A stretch of DNA of 64,000 nt, from contig WNNJ02001239.1 of the NCBI GenBank assembly GCA_012934845.2, positions 186,001-250,000 on the forward strand, in the 5' to 3' direction. Shown here one piece after another: positions 32,638-45,240 of this stretch. The first letter of the stretch is position 1; each line of letters begins with the position of its first letter. The notes under the pieces are model-generated. The model was not told where the DNA came from. It ran no database searches and saw nothing but the letters and a program-made list of their open reading frames with translations. The stretch is from Pomphorhynchus laevis (lineage: Eukaryota; Acanthocephala; Palaeacanthocephala; Echinorhynchida; Pomphorhynchidae). The position numbers were made by a program, and so were the translations under genes.

Positions 32638-32910
32638 TTTCTAGATGCGAGCTGTAAACCGTCTATTTTTATGAGTAGATTGAAGCGCGATCTTCGTTCT
32701 ATAGTAGTCGTTCGATTGAATTGCTCACTTGCGTCGCTGTACAGTTATCGTTCGATTTAAGTTGTCGATCGATTGAATAGAATGTTGTCGTTCGATTAAA
32801 GTCGTTCGATAATTGTAAGTAAATTACGTCGATGGTTGTCGACGAAGGTTGTCATTGGTTGTCGTGGAATAACGATTGTGTTTAAGCTTGTGTATATTTA
32901 TTGTATATAT

Positions 32911-34720
32911 TTATTGTATATTTCCATTGTCATGCAAGATATCCGTAGGCTGAAACTCAAATTCCACAATAACTGGCTGATGCTTACGAACCAAGTACCA
33001 TGCTGAATCAATGTCTACTTTCGTACAAAGGGTGAAATTTGAATAAACTAAGTATATCGTACTCTGCCTGTTAGAACAAATGTACGTTGCATTACTATTT
33101 GACCGTAACAATAAACCAAACGTGGCGAAGAAATCATGAATTCTAGTCAGTTTATTTGACAAATTACAATTCAACTGGGGGTTAAAATCTCCACAAACTA
33201 TTACTGAATGAGAAAAATCGACACTGTGAAACGCACTACCTAAGTCAACCAATATATCAGCTGCGGACATAGTGGGCGTAAAATAACAAGATACGATGAT
33301 AACCAGATTTGTCGAAACTACAATATAATTTTGAGTTATATCTTTTCTCCACTGTGAAAAACGTTTATTAAGACTGCAAAGGATTCCTCCCATTGGCCTA
33401 CCACGACTCAGTAAAATGATGGTAGTGATTCATGACAGACAGAAAATGTCTCTAGCAATACGAGAATATCAAAATCGTTCAAATAAGAAACTATACTTGT
33501 ATTAATGAGATAGTGTAAACCCTCTACATTGTAAAGCAACAGCCTGATCTGCTCTACGGGACTATAATCTGGGAGATACCTTTCTATCTGATTAGTAATC
33601 TTGGTTTGTCATATATCACGGGACTGGACGTGAGTTTCAACTTCTAATGTTTGCGTTTCATCAAGGCTAGGCATAACCTGCTTTAGGGCGAAGTTGTCTT
33701 GCTTGTTGTTAGCGTTATTACCCTATTCCCTCCAATTACATAACATTTAGTGGGATCCGATTTCTTTCGCTCAATCAACTCATTTAGCAGCTGTTTGTTC
33801 CTGCTGCTCGAGCTATGATAAATCTGGAGATAAATATACTTTATTAAAGCGATCAGAGTTTTTAAGCTTAAAAGATGATCTTAGAGAGGATTCTACATGA
33901 GTGATGTTTGTCTTTACTCTTACCTAAGGAGGCGATTTGGTATAACTAACTGGTAGCTGATATAAATTCATACTATTATTGGTTAATGAGCTACCAATTT
34001 CCTTAAAGAGATCAGTGACAACTTTAACGTCATTATTATTTAAAGGCAACTTCCTAATTATCAAGTTCGATGCCCTAGCACTTTCCATATTGAGAGAGCT
34101 TGTCAGCTTGGAGTACGATTTGTCTTCCTTCGAAGAACCTCCATAAGAACAAACTGCATGGGAAACCTGTTTATTAATGCAACGGTTGAGATATGAATTG
34201 ACATAATTGTTAATCAATTGATGCAGACGCGATTTTCCGTCCAGCAATTAACTGACTTTTCATCCACTCTCAATTTACTTCGAAGTTTAGCAATTTCGAT
34301 GTTTGCTTCGCGAACTGCCTTTGCAGCACAAAATCCCCTGAGGTAATCTTGAGCTAGCATATCTCTGGACAATCTTCTTGGAAGGATAACATTCGAGTAA
34401 ACCTCGCAATTTTCTCCAGTACATTTCATTTCCACGGTAATAGATTCTTGAATTAATAAATTTTGGATATCTTTGTTATCTGAATTGTCCGTTAAGATGT
34501 CTGTTGTTGGACATTTTAAATTTGGAAGTTGCGGTTGCACTGATTGTTCACGGTGCGAACATCTATGTGTACAGCAATTGATGCACACTTTGCCGTTTCT
34601 AACGCATATACATCATTTGCATACCGCAGTTTGTCCATTACATGGACAGCATCTCTTGTTCGCAGATTGTGCGACCATTTGTAAATTTTATCTCTCAAAG
34701 TTTACCCCTCTTTTCCTTTA
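32911..34720 (-). mobile_element. CR1-like element B, 5' part (ORF1 and endonuclease)
   Basis: Minus strand from the 5' UTR repeats at about 34800-34720 (GTTGTCGAAGGTTGTTG words shared with element A). ORF1 starts near 34680 with MVAQSANKRCCPCNGQTAVC, then an in-frame TGA, then CICVRNGKVCINCC. It continues VEMKCTGENCEVYSN and GFCAAKAVREAN, and later ASNLIIRKLPLNN. The endonuclease part (33393-32911) has GGILCSLNKRFSQW and HSVIVCGDFNPQ. It ends abruptly at element A's 5' end; no RT remains adjacent. Region 33394-33900 is its degraded ORF1-ORF2 junction. Confidence 0.65.
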
Positions 34721-34943
34721 AATGTCGTCGATGGTTGTCGTTGGTTGTTGTCGAAGGTTGTTGTTGGTTGTCATCGAAGGTTGTCGTTGATTGTAAGTAG
34801 TTAGTTATAATTGTAAGTTTTAATAACCAAAAGATTTCAACCAAAAGATTAAATAACCAAAATATTTTATTATTTAATAATACTTTTTTAATTATAATTT
34901 ATTTTATTACATTTTTACACATTAAAGGCTACCCGCTAATGGG

Positions 34944-35600
34944 TCAGTTCAGTTCCGAAAGAATAACAAAATCATGACTGTAATGTGGGATAACTGGATG
35001 AAATCTAGTAGATCGCGGAGCCCGAAGACTCGCGGACGCTGCACGCGCTATCGTGAAGTTGATTTTTCTTCTCAGGTTGGTTATCACATCGTGGTAATTA
35101 AGAGGATTCCCATGAGCTATCTTGCTTGCGATCGTTTTCAGAACAATGCTTGCCTTGTTGCCAATGCCCCCGGATGTATAGAATACTAGAGGGATGAAAC
35201 CACTGTGTTCAACATTAGTTACACGTTCTTCGTATTTGACAATTTTCCGTGACTCGTTGTAATCGAAAGCTGACACAAGGGTTCTGTTTTGGTAAGATTG
35301 AGCATGATAAGAAAATATATTAACGTCGAAAAACGTTCACTCAAATCTATCTCCAAACAGTCCGCAACATACAATATCAAGTCGCGCGTTTTCATCACGA
35401 GTGGTCGTATTCCTCGTAAATTCGATAACAGAGGTATAATCGCGACACAAGAACAAATGTCAGACAGGGACCTAGCAATTACGTTTGCTAGGTCCCTGTC
35501 TGCTAGAACCTGCCAATCCCGTTTCTCTGAGCTTTTCGACAAGGCCCACTTTCTGCAAAAAAGTTTGAATTGTGGCAAGTAAAGGTCCAAATTACCTGAC
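34944..35600 (-). pseudogene. Non-LTR retrotransposon C-terminal relic with an internal palindrome
   Basis: Minus-strand pieces LPQFKLFCRKWALSKSSEKR, RDLANVIARSLSDICSCVAI and, in a shifted frame, KYEERVTNVEHSGFIPLVFY, TSGGIGNKASIVLKTI and a helical end match the intact domain at 14936-15757. A perfect 18-bp inverted repeat (35461-35478/35485-35502, loop 6) sits within it and duplicates coding sequence in inverted form. Confidence 0.6.
35461..35502. repeat. Perfect fold-back palindrome, 18-bp arms
   Basis: CAGACAGGGACCTAGCAA and its exact inverse TTGCTAGGTCCCTGTCTG are separated by six bases. Confidence 0.9.
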
Positions 35601-35864
35601 TAAAAAAACAATATATAAAAGTCTATTTACTCACAGCAAATGCTCTGCTGGATCGTCGTTATTCTTAGAGGACACTGCGTCAAGCATTTTATCATACTAC
35701 GCCATGGTCGTTAATAAGAAAAACAGTTAGAGAGTATCTTCAAGACTTACATCCTACTGGACTACCCGCTCATCATGATGCATTGTTGAAATAAATACCA
35801 CTTAAGTAATACGGATTTACATCACTCGATTAGATTCACCTCAATATACGAAGATCAAATAGTT

Positions 35865-36360
35865 ATGGCTTGTAAACGAACTAACGGAGGTGCAGGATCA
35901 ACTAGAATTGACTCAATATACTGGCGTAATATGCTCACGAAATTCGGCAATAAGTCCCTAAACCTCGCGAAATCTTTGGCTGAGCTAGCAATCTGCATAG
36001 CAACTGAACCAATGACGTCCGGTTCTCTCGATGCATTTACTGCTTGCAGGTTAATCGCGATTAGCAAAAAGTCAGGAGGAATACGTCCAATAGATGTATG
36101 CGATGTCGCAGGGAGAATAATCTGCAAGACTTTACTATAAGTAATAAAGCAGGATTTACAAAACGCAGCAGGATTAGTTCAACAAGAGCCCTCTCAAAAG
36201 GGTGGGCTTAAATACGCTGTTCATTCAATTCGTCACGCATTCAATGAAAATTACGATCACTGTATCCTGGCTGTTGATGTGAAGAATGCCTTTAACTCGA
36301 TAAACCGGATTGCTGCGTTGTACAATATTGCGTTAGCATGTCCATCTTTTTCGATTACAA
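35865..36360 (+). pseudogene. Non-LTR retr otransposon RT relic
   Basis: Plus-strand frame reads KSLNLAKSLAELAICIATEP, LIAISKKSGGIRPIDVCDVA, GRIICKTLL stop, and then VQQEPSQKGGLKYAVHSIRH and LAVDVKNAFNSINR. These match the RT core of the relic at 11.7-12.5 kb (LVPLNKQSGTRPIGVGEVSR ... DASNAFNVINRK). Stops break it, and the catalytic motif is not reached. Confidence 0.6.
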
Positions 36361-36369
36361 TGAATCATT

Positions 36370-36970
36370 TCGTTATTGATTTCCATATTTTCTGGTTTAT
36401 TTCCTCATTTCCCAACTTACACTGCCATTGTGCGCAACAATATTGAGACACAATAAACGTGTTTCGCATAAGTTGTCTAAAGGCTTCGAGTCGAAACCAA
36501 ATTCGTTTAATGCACGTACCACGTTATCTGCATTAATCTGTGTTTGTTGATTATAATATCATCCAAATATGTAGCTTCATATTCGGCAATGTTTATTTTG
36601 TGAATGGCGTCCCGAACTATAGTTGTCATTATGCGAAGGACCACAATTAAATCAAATTCAAGAAGAGTTATTAAGTGTTTTGAAAACCAATTACTTGGTA
36701 AGGCCATAAGAATTTGTCAACGTTTATTTGTAAATACGCCGTATTTAAATCGATTTTTAGCCAGCCCCCGGATTTTTACCAGTCTCTAATTTTCGATAAT
36801 CGAGTGCAGGACGCAATTTTCCTTTGTTATGCTGAACAGCATTCATAAGTGGTAAAATAATTTTTTACTGAGCCATCATATTATATAAGCCTTTATTTAT
36901 TAATTTATCGTTCACATCAAAAAATTTTGGATATTGCAGAGGAATGTATATATCACATTTCAGATCGATG
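36370..36970 (-). pseudogene. Ty3/gypsy RT relic (3' part of a split element)
   Basis: Minus-strand fragments in order: IILPLMNAVQHNKGKLRPAL then DYRKLE, EATYLDDIIINKH (catalytic YLDD) and NALNEFGF-like RALNEFGFDSKPLDNLCETR followed by LLCLNIVAHNGSVSWEM. This is a gypsy RT of a type common in worms and unlike the intact element at 20.9 kb. It continues the gag-protease relic at 40220-41453 once the plus-strand CR1-like insertion is removed. Confidence 0.55.
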
Positions 36971-38961
36971 TTCAACAACAAGCACACACGTTGTAATAAA
37001 TGTAATAAATGTCGATTCTTTATGCTGACTATGTATCACCCCAATAGTAAATTAGCTTAGGCCAGGTATCCAACCCGTAAAACAATATGCTAATCATGAT
37101 CTAAATTTATTTTACACAAACTGCTCAAGTTATTTGTAAATTTGAAGAGATCTGCCATTTTGTTGAACACGTCAATCCATATATTTTAGTTTTTACAGAA
37201 ACCTTGCTCCATGGCGACATATCTGATCAAGAAATCAATATAGATGGTTACGTAATAGTCAGAGCTGATTGTAATATGTCAAAAGGCGGACAGTACTTAT
37301 TTATATAAAGCACCCACTTCACTTCAAAATAATTTAATGTTCGGCTTCGATGAACATGAGTGAGTATACATGGTCAGTTATCTCGTCCACAACACTAGTG
37401 ATCATTTATATTAGCTTGTTTTATCGATTTCCTCTCTCCGAAACCTTCGACATATGCAATTATCTGCAGGTACAACTCAGTGCACATTCCCGCTGATTGA
37501 TATTGTGCCATTTCAATATGCCTTATATAAACTGGATCGACATGGTTGCAGAAATGAGTTGTGATCAAAAGTCTAGTTCACTGTTATATACAAGTAATGA
37601 CTATTTAGTACAACAATACATGAATCCATCCGCTTTCAAGGACAATCGTCTTCATTGCTTAACGTGTGCTTAGCTATCAGCCTACCTAAAATGCCAGATA
37701 TTAACTTTCATCCACATGTTGGTCGTAGTGACTACATCGCCATCACAATCAATTAATCTAGTAGTAGAAACATCTTGGATATTCTTTAAATCTATCCTCC
37801 TGAACGCCCTCACCTACTTCTCCCCTTTAAAATATCAAAAAAATCAACTCCAGCGTACCAATTTGTTTTGACTGGAAATCCGAAGGGCGGGCAAATTGTG
37901 GCAGACTATTATACTCGTATAAAACGTTTCGGGTCCCTTCTCGAGTTATAAGTATACAAGAAATAAAGTCACACCATTAAAAAAGTAGAAACGGAAATAC
38001 TTCATACCTACAATTTGTTCGTCAACTGCGACGAACTCTTTAAAGTTATTCAGTTATCTTAAAGTAGGGATTTCAATAAATAGAGAAATAGTTAGCCTAT
38101 CCACTCCTAATGGAAATACACTACGACTAAATAACTATTGCTAATATTTTCCTTGATCAGTTTTCGTTTGATAGTGTAATTTCTCAGGTCATGTCTCTGG
38201 AACTGCCAGCCTCGTGTAAACGATCCGGTCACTGCTTGATAACGTCATCCTTAATAAAATTGAGGTGCCCATTAAAGCTAACCAAACTACCACACACACT
38301 CGATTCTGGGCCTGATGACATCTCACATTTCCTTTTCCACTAACTTGATCCTATTATCGTTGATCCTTTATATGCAATATTCTCTTACTCCATCACCTCA
38401 AGAACAATTCATTCAAATTATAAGTTTCCTTTATCCAACCCTTGTTTAAGAAGTGCGATCGACTGGCAATTATCGTCCAATTCGTCTAACATGTGTATGT
38501 TGCAAGGTGTTAAAAATTCATATGCAGACGCATTAGCTGTGATTTAGAAGGTTATAAAATCTTTAGCAATTGCCGGTATGGATTTAGACCTGGCCGCTCA
38601 ACAGTCACTAACCTAGTGATTGCCAGAACGAGTTGGGCCCATTCTGATCTGGCAGGCTTCGATATGTTCTTTTCTTTGATTTCACTAAAGCATTCAACCG
38701 GTTCATTCATTTGACTAAAACAAATAAAATGATCCATCAAAGGATCACTGGCACCGATTCAATGATCTTCTAATCATATCAGTGTGATATATATTAATTT
38801 TATAAGCACAGGAAATATACTTAAGTTTTTATACTTATCGACCAGTAAGGTCTTAGTCATGAAATTATAATTTCTTATACTTTTTAATGCAAATTTGCCC
38901 TGAAGAGAATAAGCTCAAAATGTTCGCATAAATTAAACAAATAGAAATTGTCTTTTTTCGG

Positions 38962-39250
38962 TTTTATTAATTTAATTCAATTACATTGCATAAAATATAA
39001 TTTGTTGTTACACCTGCCTTGATACACACACTGGTGTACACACTGCGGCTTCTTTCTAGAGAGCTAAGTCTAAATATTCCAACAAGGCGTTCCGTTAATA
39101 TAACGAAATACTTTTTATATATATTTTTTGATATAATTCTTAATATAATTTCTATATTTCAAATAATAATTTATACGTAAAATTTTATTAATTTAATTCA
39201 ATTACATTGCATAAAATATAATTTGTTGTTACATCTGCCTTGAGACACAC
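38962..39250. repeat. 68-bp direct repeats inside the CR1-like relic
   Basis: Nearly identical blocks starting TTTTATTAATTTAATTCAAT at about 38962-39030 and 39183-39250 are 221 bp apart. They lie in the foreign segment between RT motifs and could be the ends of a small inserted element. Confidence 0.75.
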
Positions 39251-40092
39251 ATTTATGTGCAATTAACGGCAAAATTGTGACGTGGATTGAATAATTTTTG
39301 CGTGGACGGAAAATTGCAGTAAAATTGGGCAATGAACTATCCAACAGTAAACCTCTCTGGTGTACCTCAGTAATTAGTCCACTACTGTTTAATATTTAGT
39401 AACTGCATTCTCTATGCAGATGACTTGAAGATCTGGCGAAGCTTAGTAACCGCTGAGGATAATGATCGTTTACAGCAAGATGTGAACCTTATAACTAGCT
39501 GGTACCAATCTCGTGGATTAGTCTTAAATGCAGATAAATCTAAGCATTCGCAAATTGGACAGAGAAATAATTTATCTCCTTACAGAATAGACATCTGCAC
39601 TATTGAACAATTACCTCAGTTCTCTAAACTAGGCGTAGTGGTAAACAATGGTTTTGGGTCTACTTCCAGTGTTCAAATAATCGCAAGTAAATGTAGGCAG
39701 GTGATGGGTCTCCCGATAAGAACATTAGGTGAACTGGAGGAACGTAGCTTTCGCTTAGCTAACTCTGTGTTATTATTGCCACACGTGGTATACGCTTCAT
39801 CGGCTACACATCCTTAGTTTCTGACAGAAACCGCAATATATGAAGATATATTGAACACATTCAGTTCATTCACTTCGGTCCACTTTATTTGCAGACAGGA
39901 TTACTAAGTTAAAAGTTGTTTCAGTTGAACAATTTCTTGAGATGCCTGTTTAGTGTTTGTGTGGAGGACAATAACATCTCAAAGTAACCCATGCGCCACA
40001 TGTTTCCCTTACGATCGAGTGACTAATTAGGAGGACACAAGCATTCATTAAACAACACCGAATGCCAAAGAAGAAATGAGCAACTACAGTGC

Positions 40093-40139
40093 AAATGTTG
40101 GCAAGTCCTGGAATATACTTCCAGGACTTGCCAACATTT
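40093..40139. repeat. Perfect fold-back palindrome, 21-bp arms
   Basis: Positions 40093-40113 and 40119-40139 are exact inverse copies around a 5-bp loop (TATAC). One arm is coding sequence of the CR1-like C-terminus (SANVGKSW...). Confidence 0.9.
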
Positions 40140-40219
40140 AAAGTGCAACAATCGACGAATTCAAACGGAAGATAAAAGTTTTGACTTAATTTCACCATTT
40201 TATTTATTGTAATCCGGCT

Positions 40220-41453
40220 TCATGAGTCTAAGTTCTCTTTTGATGATGTACAAAATAATACACGTAAAATTTCCTTCTCGTAGTCTTCTTTTATTACTTT
40301 TGAAACTGAATATTCAGAGACGGAATTATAAATCGTAGTTTCCTCTACCATTGATGTTTTGGCAGAAATATCAATATTTACACTCTCTAATCTAACTATC
40401 ACATCAACACCGATTAACCCGTCATATTGTGGTAATGAGTCGGCTAACATAAAATTCACACCCACTGTAAGACCATTAACAGTTATCGACATTGTTGGAA
40501 CCTGATTGCAAATTATTCTCTAATTGTTCATTTTTTCACGCACATATCGTTATCGATAACATTGTCGAAGGCTAAAATCCCCCACCAATGTGAAGCTATA
40601 ATCGAACGAGAACATTATCAAATAAGCACACACCACAATGATGATGTTTGTTGATATCAATAATAGGAGGATGCGATTTTGATCCCCGAAAACTTAACGC
40701 ACCCATTAAAGTTTTCTGATAGTCATGTTTGTATAATGAAATCGACTCTTCCACTTGTAAGCCGTGTGATTTTCAGATCCACATCCATAACATAATTGTT
40801 TACTTAAATTCTTTTGTGGATGTTCATCAGACATGCAACCTAGCTTACAACATGTAAAACATCGGATATGCAATTTTCGATGTTTTCTTTAAGATGCAAA
40901 TTAAATATTCAAATCAGCTTGATTTGATTTGACTTAGGATCATCTTAGACATGCACTTAATTTATCATATACAACATAACGTACCCCTATTCTTAAATAT
41001 AAGAACGCGAACCCGAAAATTTAAAGTAGGCATATCGACTTCACTAACGTAAGAAGTTGTTTCAACAATATCTCATAATTCATGTCGCAGGCTGCATATA
41101 AATTTGCACTTGACCCAATTAGCTTTGTTTAATGATATAAGGTTTGCCAAACGTTCAAGGTCTGCGTGTAGCCGTCAACGGACTTACCATCGATGTAATT
41201 TCTATCTTAAGTATTTGAAAGGGTCCTTAGTTGAGAAAAGGAAAATACATTTGTAAGTGCTAATTTTGATTATTTGTAGATTTTTTAGTTTCTGAAGACA
41301 GGTTTTATCAATTATAATCGCTTGATCTTTTAGAAAAAGCGAGACTAGTTTCTCAAAATTGTAAAGTCCTTGCAAGGAAGCAATAAGTTCAAGCCGCTCA
41401 ATCCATATTGATAAATCACTTGATACATAGTACGGTGATAATAATTCTCTCAA
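40220..41453 (-). pseudogene. Ty3/gypsy gag and protease relic (5' part of a split element)
   Basis: Minus strand: a gag piece (41453-41202; LSIWIERLELIASLQGLYNF, EKLVSLFLKDQAIIID), a degraded zinc knuckle near 40870-40750 (CYGCGSENHTAYK, last Cys lost) and a protease end (40492-40220; GLTVGVNFMLADSLPQYDGL, IGVDVI, then SEYSVSKVIKEDYEKE). The order matches gypsy gag-pol, and the RT continues at 36970. Frameshifts throughout. Confidence 0.5.
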
Positions 41454-41479
41454 ATTTACTTTAGCTACACTGGCCGATT

Positions 41480-42300
41480 AGCTTGTAGTAAATTATAACG
41501 TTAAAACAACGAAACAGTAGTAGTTTCTTTTCCTTTTTACTCTTCATAAAGCATCGTCTAACATTTGTCTTACATGATCCTCGACTTTATCTTCCTAACC
41601 ACAATAATTACCACATTTCTTGATGAAGTTTGCTGCCGGACGCAACCATTTTCCAACGAGATAATGATCAATAAGCTTGTCAACCAGCCCATATTTTCTT
41701 ATCCATTTCCTCTTTCCCTATTTACAGAGGTTTCGTAATTTTTCAAACTTATAATATCCATACATCCAATCAAAGGTTACAGATAAAAGTTTAATGTATG
41801 ACATTTTGAAGAAATTCTGTAACGAAATCTCGTATTGATAATAACGAATTAATCGTGTCATTATATTTGACATTTATTTTATTCTTAGTTTGTAATTAGG
41901 TAAGGAATGATGCTATTTTATTAACGTTTATATTTTATGGTTAATAGAAACCTTAGATAAACAGTATTGACATATATAAATAATGTCAGTCTCTGACACT
42001 GGTGTCGGGCAACGGAAATAGATTACGTAAGAGGCTTCAACAAGTCTATTTATTTGCGTTATACTTCTCTCATCTGGATATTGCAAGTCGATTACACAAA
42101 AGCTAAGAAACCTAGAATCTTCACTATAAGGTGATATACTTTGAAGTTTCTCTTTTATTGAGTGAATATAAATCACTTCATAATAAAGACATGTTCAACG
42201 TATGTTCAGTACACGTCCCAGTAATCTAAACTTGCTTTTTACAAAGTATAAGACAATCACATATACCAAAAGCCTATTTCATATAGCTTTAAATCTTATC
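41480..42300. other. AT-rich region, no accepted gene
   Basis: Probably the degraded 5' end of the gypsy relic. No LTR pair could be recognised. The minus-strand ORF at 41928-42176 has no visible family. Confidence 0.35.
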
Positions 42301-42307
42301 TGTCTTT

Positions 42308-42449
42308 CTGTAACTGTAGATCTGTAATTGACGATCTGTAACTGTTGATCTGTAATTGTCGATATGTAACTGTTGATCTGTAACTTACGAACTGTAACTG
42401 TTAATCTGTAACTGTTGATCTGTAATGTGGATCTGTAACTGACGATCTA
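42308..42449. repeat. 14-bp minisatellite, about 10 copies
   Basis: Unit CTGTAACTGTTGAT with point variants (AATTG, GACGAT, TTACGAA) repeats about ten times at a 14-bp period. Confidence 0.85.
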
Positions 42450-42688
42450 GAATTCTACTAGCGTGTTTATTTCCGTGTCTATAATCATATATTAACTTGA
42501 GAAGGCTGTACTAAATTATATTGATCAGGCCGATGATATCGGTACATAGGTTTCACATGTGTTATCAACCGTGGACTAAATAAATTTCTGCGATGCTCAA
42601 AGCATCAAGGATATGGATCTGAGTAGATTGAGTTCGAAAAGACAAAAGTTAGGGTAAGAAAATATGGAGCTGAAACTGCTAAAATTCT

Positions 42689-42730
42689 TCCAGAACATAT
42701 TTTTAGCTGTTCTGGAAGAATCAGCTAAGT
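42689..42730. repeat. Fold-back palindrome, 14-bp arms
   Basis: ATTCTTCCAGAACA is followed about 10 bases later by its exact inverse TGTTCTGGAAGAAT. Confidence 0.75.
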
Positions 42731-42839
42731 TAATTGAGTCTACGTAATTTGCACTATATAAAAAAATATAAAATTAATATATTAATCTTAAGATTTTTAT
42801 AATCTAGATTTTTAGAAGGTAATTTTACAAAAACATCAA

Positions 42840-43000
42840 TTTTTATGAATTGTCTAATACATAACAGAAGATGCATAAGAATTAAGATTGAAGGTCATCA
42901 TGAGGAACTGCTATGCTACCAGGTTTCGGCCACTAATTCTCGACATAGCAGATCATTTTCAAACAGTGAAATAATCTAGGTTTAAGTATATGTGGAAATG
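42840..43000 (-). mobile_element. Third copy of the YIDD RT element tail, inverted
   Basis: Minus strand reads CTGCTATG ... GGCCGAAACC(T)GGTAGCATAGCAG, then TCCTCATGATGACC and the terminal ATTCATAAAAATT word. These are the same blocks in the same order as 13356-13475. Only the untranslated tail is present. Confidence 0.65.
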
Positions 43001-44270
43001 TATATATCTTGGAATGACAAATACTTTAAGCGTTTAAATAATCCAGAAATTAAATAATTTAAGCTTTCAAATGATTAAATTGAAATAATTAAATGATTAT
43101 AATAATTTCATTTGTACAACAAATTCAAGAAGCTAATATTTATACTTTAATTTTTGACTAATCTAGAGGTCTGTAAAATATTATTATTATGCAATTACAT
43201 TATTGATGTAATTAAATCAATTACATCATTTACAAAGCAAAACATATATCTCAATACAAAAAACTTTATTAATATTTGAATGATAATTTAGATTAAGCCA
43301 TTCGAGGCTATATATTAGACTATTCTAACTCAATTAGATTAATAACTTCTCGAAAATACATTTAAGCACAATATTTTTCAGAACCAAAGTTTTGCGCATA
43401 ATTTTGTTGCTAGATTTTAATGCAAATGTGCTAAGATTTTGTGTAAATCGTAGACACTAATCACGATGACTTCTAAATCTTCAAACAAAACGTATCAAGA
43501 CAAAGAAGATATCAATGCAAACTCCTTAAGGTTAGCGTTAGTTGGAATATTAAACTTATTTAAAATAGCTATTTACAAAGGGCACATTTTCGCTGTAGAA
43601 AAAGTCTAGCTTTCATCAAGCCTGTTATTCCAAAAGGTAATTGCCTTAATTGTATTTCAATTCTTAATTGGTCTTTAGCAAATTTATACAATAGTATTTT
43701 ACAATTTATATTCAGCGATAATTTTAGTTTTTCACTTCAAATAACATTTGAAGTCTTCGAAATTGTAATATTGTTTGCAGAATGGACATTTTATATATTT
43801 TTGATTTCATTTGTTTCTATCAAACGGAGTCATAGTTTAAGTGCAATTCTATTGTATAATCAAATACTTCATTTCAAAGAATCCGTCTCCTTGGAATTAA
43901 ATTTTTTCTTTGAGACTATTCAATGACGATGTCGATAACACCTTCAAATACGATGCCATCTTCTAGATATCTACTTTTAAAGGCATTTGTGATGTTAAAC
44001 ATGTACTTTTAAGATTGTATTCCTTCATTAATCAATTATTAAAGCTCTCTCCCCCAATATAATTCTATTTTATATAGATAGCATAAAATTTGTTTTTACG
44101 ATGTACTTTCTATATTCATTATGCACTTTGAACATATACTTTGATTTCATTTGCCAATAACGGGACAATTAGTATTGCCATCTTCAGCCAGTGGTCGAAG
44201 CTGTTCGCAAAATAAAATCAAATTACAAGTTACTGCTTGTTAGTCGCTGCCTTTTTCAGTCTTTAAGTAA
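43001..44270. other. AT-rich region, no accepted gene
   Basis: A 48-codon frame from ATG 43464 (MTSKSSNKTYQDKEDINANS) has no recognisable family. The rest is simple AT sequence. Confidence 0.3.
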
Positions 44271-45240
44271 AATCTACCGTAGAACTGGGCAACAAAATAC
44301 GTGAAGGATATCCGCACATTTTTTGCATAATGCGCCAATGCATGATCTCGATATTTCGTGTAGCGGGATACAAATTGTACAGAACCTGTCGTGATAATCA
44401 TGAATAGATACGCGCCAGACTAGGGGTCGCTTTCTGATGCAAGGGTCTCTCCAAGTATACTGTGTGTATGCCGGAGTATTACGGTACTCAGGATTTATGG
44501 AATTCAATTTTGCTTTACAAACATCCAGATTAGATGTGTACGAGAGAGGATACCAAGTTGGAATGATTCTGATGATTTTAAATGATTATCATGGCGGTCT
44601 GGGGTTAGATCCGACCAAATGGTAGATAATGCGTTAGTCACAATTGGATGCAGAATGGATCGGAAATATCTTAATGATAATGCAAAATACAGCGCTCCTA
44701 AACTTTTGACTGAGGAAGTGGCGATTACAATTTTGACTGATGTTTGGTGAATGACCATTTGTTAGAAAAGAGAACTCCCAAATAGTTGTACGAATTGCAA
44801 AATTCGAGATGTTCATTTCCAATGCTCAACCTATCACGTTGACAAAAAAGACCACCCTGGCGAAATTTAATTGCTCTGGACTTCTGTAACGTCGGTACGT
44901 ATATAGCTAGCTGATTATTAGTACAAATATATAAAAACTATTTAAGGCTATCTGAGAAGACAATAAAACTAGAGTAACTATACCCAGATTATCATCGTAA
45001 AGTGCGCGTACATTCGTACTCGTTTAACCACTGAGGTACCAAGGCAAATGGACAATAAAAAAGGAGAAGAGTAGCAGACTTAAGGATCGCCCTGCAAAAC
45101 GCCCTCGTTTACTGTGAATAATTCAGGGATATTTAGGCCGTCAAACATCTTCACACGACTCGGTTGATAAACTGTAGGAAACGGCCACTTAGATGCACGT
45201 CGCTAGAAAGTTTCTTTAGCAATATATAGCGATATATTGT

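Larger units (their letters stand above)
28425..32900 (-). mobile_element. Nearly full-length CR1-like element A
   Basis: Runs from a repeat-rich 5' UTR (about 32900-32640, with several GTCGTTCGATT words) through ORF1 and ORF2 to the 3' tail that ends in GCACGCATTTGCCACG and AAATAAATCC at 28425. The same 3' end is seen at 7.5 and 51.4 kb, which fixes the boundary. GC content is clearly higher than the surroundings and the element has few disruptions, so it is fairly recent. It separates element C (below) from element B (above). Confidence 0.75.
37090..40190 (+). pseudogene. CR1-like element relic inserted into a gypsy relic
   Basis: Plus-strand pieces in order: endonuclease start (VNPYILVFTETLLHGDISDQ, about 37170), RT (RLTCVCCKVLKIHMQ; NCRYGFRPGRSTVTNLVIAR; FFFDFTKAFNRF, about 38440-38710), PLWCTSVISPLLFN, LYADDLKIWRSLV (catalytic YADD, 39412) and the thumb with FSKLGVVVNNGF. 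A C-terminal SANVGKSWNILPGLAN-type end follows at about 40085-40140. Frameshifts are frequent, and about 550 bp of foreign sequence (38770-39320) lies between RT motifs. Confidence 0.6.
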
